Source: Chloroflexota bacterium (lineage in GTDB: Bacteria > Chloroflexota > Dehalococcoidia > Lucifugimonadales > Lucifugimonadaceae). From it: a stretch of 50,579 nucleotides of DNA. Below, in pieces: positions 48,187-50,579 of this stretch. Under the pieces are notes generated by a model. The model ran no database searches and was not told where the DNA came from. It was given only the letters and a program-made list of their open reading frames with translations. The stretch is taken from contig JACZRO010000004.1 in NCBI GenBank assembly GCA_022574675.1, positions 1-50,579 on the forward strand, read 5' to 3'. Made by a program: the position numbers and the translations under genes. Numbering within the stretch: the stretch's first letter is position 1; each line of letters opens with the position of its first letter.

Positions 48187-48259
48187 GCCCCAGTGGCGCA
48201 GTGGTAGCGCAGCCGATTTGTAATCGGCAGGTCGGTGGGTTCGAATCCCCCCTGGGGCT
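48187..48259 (+). tRNA. tRNA-Thr (TGT)
   Basis: Acceptor GCCCCAG pairs with CTGGGGC, the anticodon loop TTTGTAA reads UGU, and the T arm is GTGGGTTCGAATCCCCC. CCA is encoded at 48260-48262. Confidence 0.94.
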
Positions 48260-48348
48260 CCAAACTCTTCGAACGGTCGGGGTGGGAATTCGGTAAACGC
48301 GACGACGTTGCGAATTACGTCTTTCCGATGCCAGTAGTACGGTGTTAA

Positions 48349-48357
48349 TGTTAGAAT
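48349..48357 (+). promoter_or_regulatory. Extended -10 promoter before tRNA-Tyr
   Basis: TG-T-TAGAAT resembles an extended -10 box and would start transcription near 48364, five bases before the tRNA-Tyr 5' end. Confidence 0.5.
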
Positions 48358-48368
48358 CACCGTTTGGC

Positions 48369-48452
48369 GCAGGGGTGGGAGAGTGGTTAAATCCAGCAGA
48401 CTGTAAATCTGCCGCCGTAACGGCTACGTAGGTTCGAATCCTACCCCCTGCA
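48369..48452 (+). tRNA. tRNA-Tyr (GTA)
   Basis: Acceptor GCAGGGG pairs with CCCCTGC, the anticodon loop CTGTAAA reads GUA, and the long variable arm and T arm GTAGGTTCGAATCCTAC are clear. CCA is encoded at 48453-48455. Confidence 0.95.
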
Positions 48453-48489
48453 CCAGTCTATGAGAGCGCTTTCCGCACCTCGTCGCGAG

Positions 48490-48561
48490 GCCCACATAGC
48501 TCAGCGGTAGAGCGCGTTCTTGGTAAGAACGAGGTCACCAGTTCAATCCTGGTTGTGGGCT
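48490..48561 (+). tRNA. tRNA-Thr (GGT)
   Basis: Acceptor GCCCACA pairs with TGTGGGC, the anticodon loop TTGGTAA reads GGU, and the T arm is CCAGTTCAATCCTGG. CCA is encoded at 48562-48564. It is co-directional with tuf, 67 bp upstream of it. Confidence 0.95.
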
Positions 48562-48627
48562 CCAGCTCTCCTCGTTACACAACAGTTAGCAGATCATCAC
48601 TCGATGGCCCGGAGGCACTTGAGTTAA

Positions 48628-49827
<1,200 letters not shown>

Positions 49828-49831
49828 TTTC

Positions 49832-49881
49832 GATTACGCGGGGTGTGCCGCCAAATCCGGCGGCCGCCCCTAAACGTAATC
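49832..49881 (+). terminator. Large hairpin between tuf and rpmG
   Basis: GATTACG at 49832-49838 pairs with CGTAATC at 49875-49881, and an inner GCCGCC/GGCGGC pair lies within. There is no T run, so it may be an mRNA stabilising or processing structure, or a partial terminator separating the very highly expressed tuf from the rest. Confidence 0.5.
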
Positions 49882-49972
49882 AAACGGTGTGTGGGGTCCG
49901 GTTGAATGACCGCGGTCCCACCGTGATTGAGTCCCCGTCCAACGGGGCTGAAGGTAATGGAGAGGCCGCCAT

Positions 49973-50137
49973 ATGGCGAAGGGCGGACCACGGGGATCGA
50001 TAACCCTGGCGTGCACGGAGTGCCGGGAACGGAGGTATCACACCTCCAAAAACCGGCGTAACAACACCGCGCGGCTGGAGCTGAACAAGTTCTGCCCCCG
50101 CTGCCGGAGTCACCAACTGCACCGCGAGACCAGGTAG
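49973..50137 (+). CDS. rpmG: 50S ribosomal protein L33
   Basis: This 54-residue L33 starts [17 protein letters not shown] and ends QLHRETR. The family pattern [18 protein letters not shown] is clear. It keeps both cysteine pairs (CTEC and CPRC), so it is the zinc-binding C+ form. A GGAG lies about 10 nt before the ATG. It starts the rpmG-secE-nusG unit; the secE ATG follows after 9 bp. The usual tRNA-Trp between tuf and secE seen in some bacteria is not present. Confidence 0.94.
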   Translation: MAKGGPRGSITLACTECRERRYHTSKNRRNNTARLELNKFCPRCRSHQLHRETR

Positions 50138-50146
50138 GAGCCGTTT

Positions 50147-50386
50147 ATGGCGAGCAGGCAACCCACACAGCGTGCTATTCGTACAGCCGGCGCCGCCCCC
50201 CGTGGCGGAGTGTTCCGGTTTTTTATCGAGGTGATCGCTGAACTGCGGCGCACCACGTGGCCGACCCGCCAGGAGGCGACGCGCCTCTCGATCCTCGTCC
50301 TGATCGTCTCCGCATTTTTCGGCGTCTTCCTGGGCGCCATCGACTATGGATTTGGGCAACTCTCCAAGTTCTTGATCGGAGGCTGA
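50147..50386 (+). CDS. secE: Preprotein translocase subunit SecE
   Basis: SecE (79 residues) clamps SecY in the secretion channel. The amphipathic helix FRFFIEVIAELRRTTWPTRQEATRL is the family signature, with the conserved WPT. It is followed by one membrane helix (SILVLIVSAFFGVFLGAIDYGFG). It is the short, single-membrane-span type. AGGAG lies 6 nt before the ATG. The gene is 3 bp from nusG. Confidence 0.95.
   Translation: MASRQPTQRAIRTAGAAPRGGVFRFFIEVIAELRRTTWPTRQEATRLSILVLIVSAFFGVFLGAIDYGFGQLSKFLIGG
50378..50382 (+). promoter_or_regulatory. Shine-Dalgarno site deciding the nusG start
   Basis: GGAGG lies 7 nt before the CTG at 50390. That CTG is the only codon in frame between the secE stop and the conserved NusG core that could start it. 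Confidence 0.7.
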
Positions 50387-50389
50387 ACC

Positions 50390-50579
50390 CTGACTTCCGA
50401 TTCAAAGACTATCGTCGACGAAAGCAGTCGCTGGTACATCATCCACACTTACTCCGGTCAGGAAGACCGGGTTAAGCGGAATCTCGAACAGCGTATCGAG
50501 ACGATGGACGTCAAGGACAAGATTTTTGAGGTGATCGTCCCGACCGAGGAAGAGATCGAGATCAAGGACGGTCAGCGCC
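50390..50579 (+). CDS. nusG: Transcription termination/antitermination protein NusG, 3'-partial (CTG start)
   Basis: The frame gives TSDSKTIVDESSRWYIIHTY and then SGQEDRVKRNLEQRIETMD, VPTEEEIEI: the NGN domain of NusG, which binds RNA polymerase and aids pausing, antitermination and coupling with ribosomes. The window ends after about 63 residues, before the KOW domain. No ATG, GTG or TTG occurs in frame between the secE stop (TGA at 50384) and the core WYIIHTY. CTG at 50390, with GGAGG 7 nt upstream, is therefore the best start. The next in-frame ATG would remove the first beta strand. Confidence 0.93.
   Translation, partial: MTSDSKTIVDESSRWYIIHTYSGQEDRVKRNLEQRIETMDVKDKIFEVIVPTEEEIEIKDGQR

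Overview
The window is a high-GC bacterial chromosome segment made almost entirely of conserved housekeeping genes. I see no phage, integrase island, insertion sequence with transposase, or CRISPR array. Gene content and style (Lrp regulator beside an AspRS with archaeal-like tRNAAsn relaxed-specificity residues, ClpC, EF-P, split rRNA genes, a GMC oxidoreductase/NIPSNAP/Gfo-Idh cluster, many TTG starts, and the dispersed repeat near 855-1004) suggest a Chloroflexota bacterium, perhaps Dehalococcoidia or SAR202-like. That assignment is an inference; the 23S sequence here could settle it.

Layout. 1-4276: a small metabolic cluster with a PhnD-like binding protein (+), a GMC oxidoreductase, a NIPSNAP protein and a Gfo/Idh/MocA oxidoreductase (all -). 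4365-6428: tRNA-Gly, an unusual Cys-rich HesB/IscA protein (-), an Lrp/AsnC regulator (+) and an internally deleted bioY remnant. 6577-12030 (+): aspS, then tig-clpP-clpX, a folding and proteolysis operon. 12122-21480 (-): dprA-topA-xerC/D, aroQ-pepQ-efp, xseA-xseB and a PurN-like formyltransferase, headed by two tRNA-Ser genes. 22052-24917 (+): glmU, a 63-codon ORF and a CorC/CBS protein joined by two ATGA overlaps. 25267-25887 (-): a collagen-like lipoprotein. 26501-32390 (+): rpsO-pnp, then lysine/threonine pathway genes dapB, asd and dapA, facing purA (-).

34026-37677 holds a 23S gene of about 3.1 kb, initiator tRNA-fMet and 5S, with a good promoter and a long processing stem but no 16S. 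38233-42317 (+): rpsA with an N-terminal 57-bp tandem repeat, then clpC. 42568-47151 (+): an MBL-fold hydrolase, radA, larE and larC (nickel-pincer cofactor synthesis), followed by a methyltransferase (-). 48187 to the end (+): tRNA-Thr, tRNA-Tyr, tRNA-Thr, tuf, rpmG, secE and nusG (cut by the window end), a classic translation/secretion/transcription cluster.

No single large new system stands out. The points most worth a second look are the roughly 140-nt extra segment in domain II of the 23S gene, the 23S/tRNA-fMet/5S order, the IscA-like protein that lacks its first cysteine but has a seven-cysteine tail, the in-frame bioY deletion, the two-sided translationally coupled 63-codon ORF, a LarE with three candidate cluster cysteines, the apparent CTG start of nusG, and low-complexity tails on S1 and PNPase.
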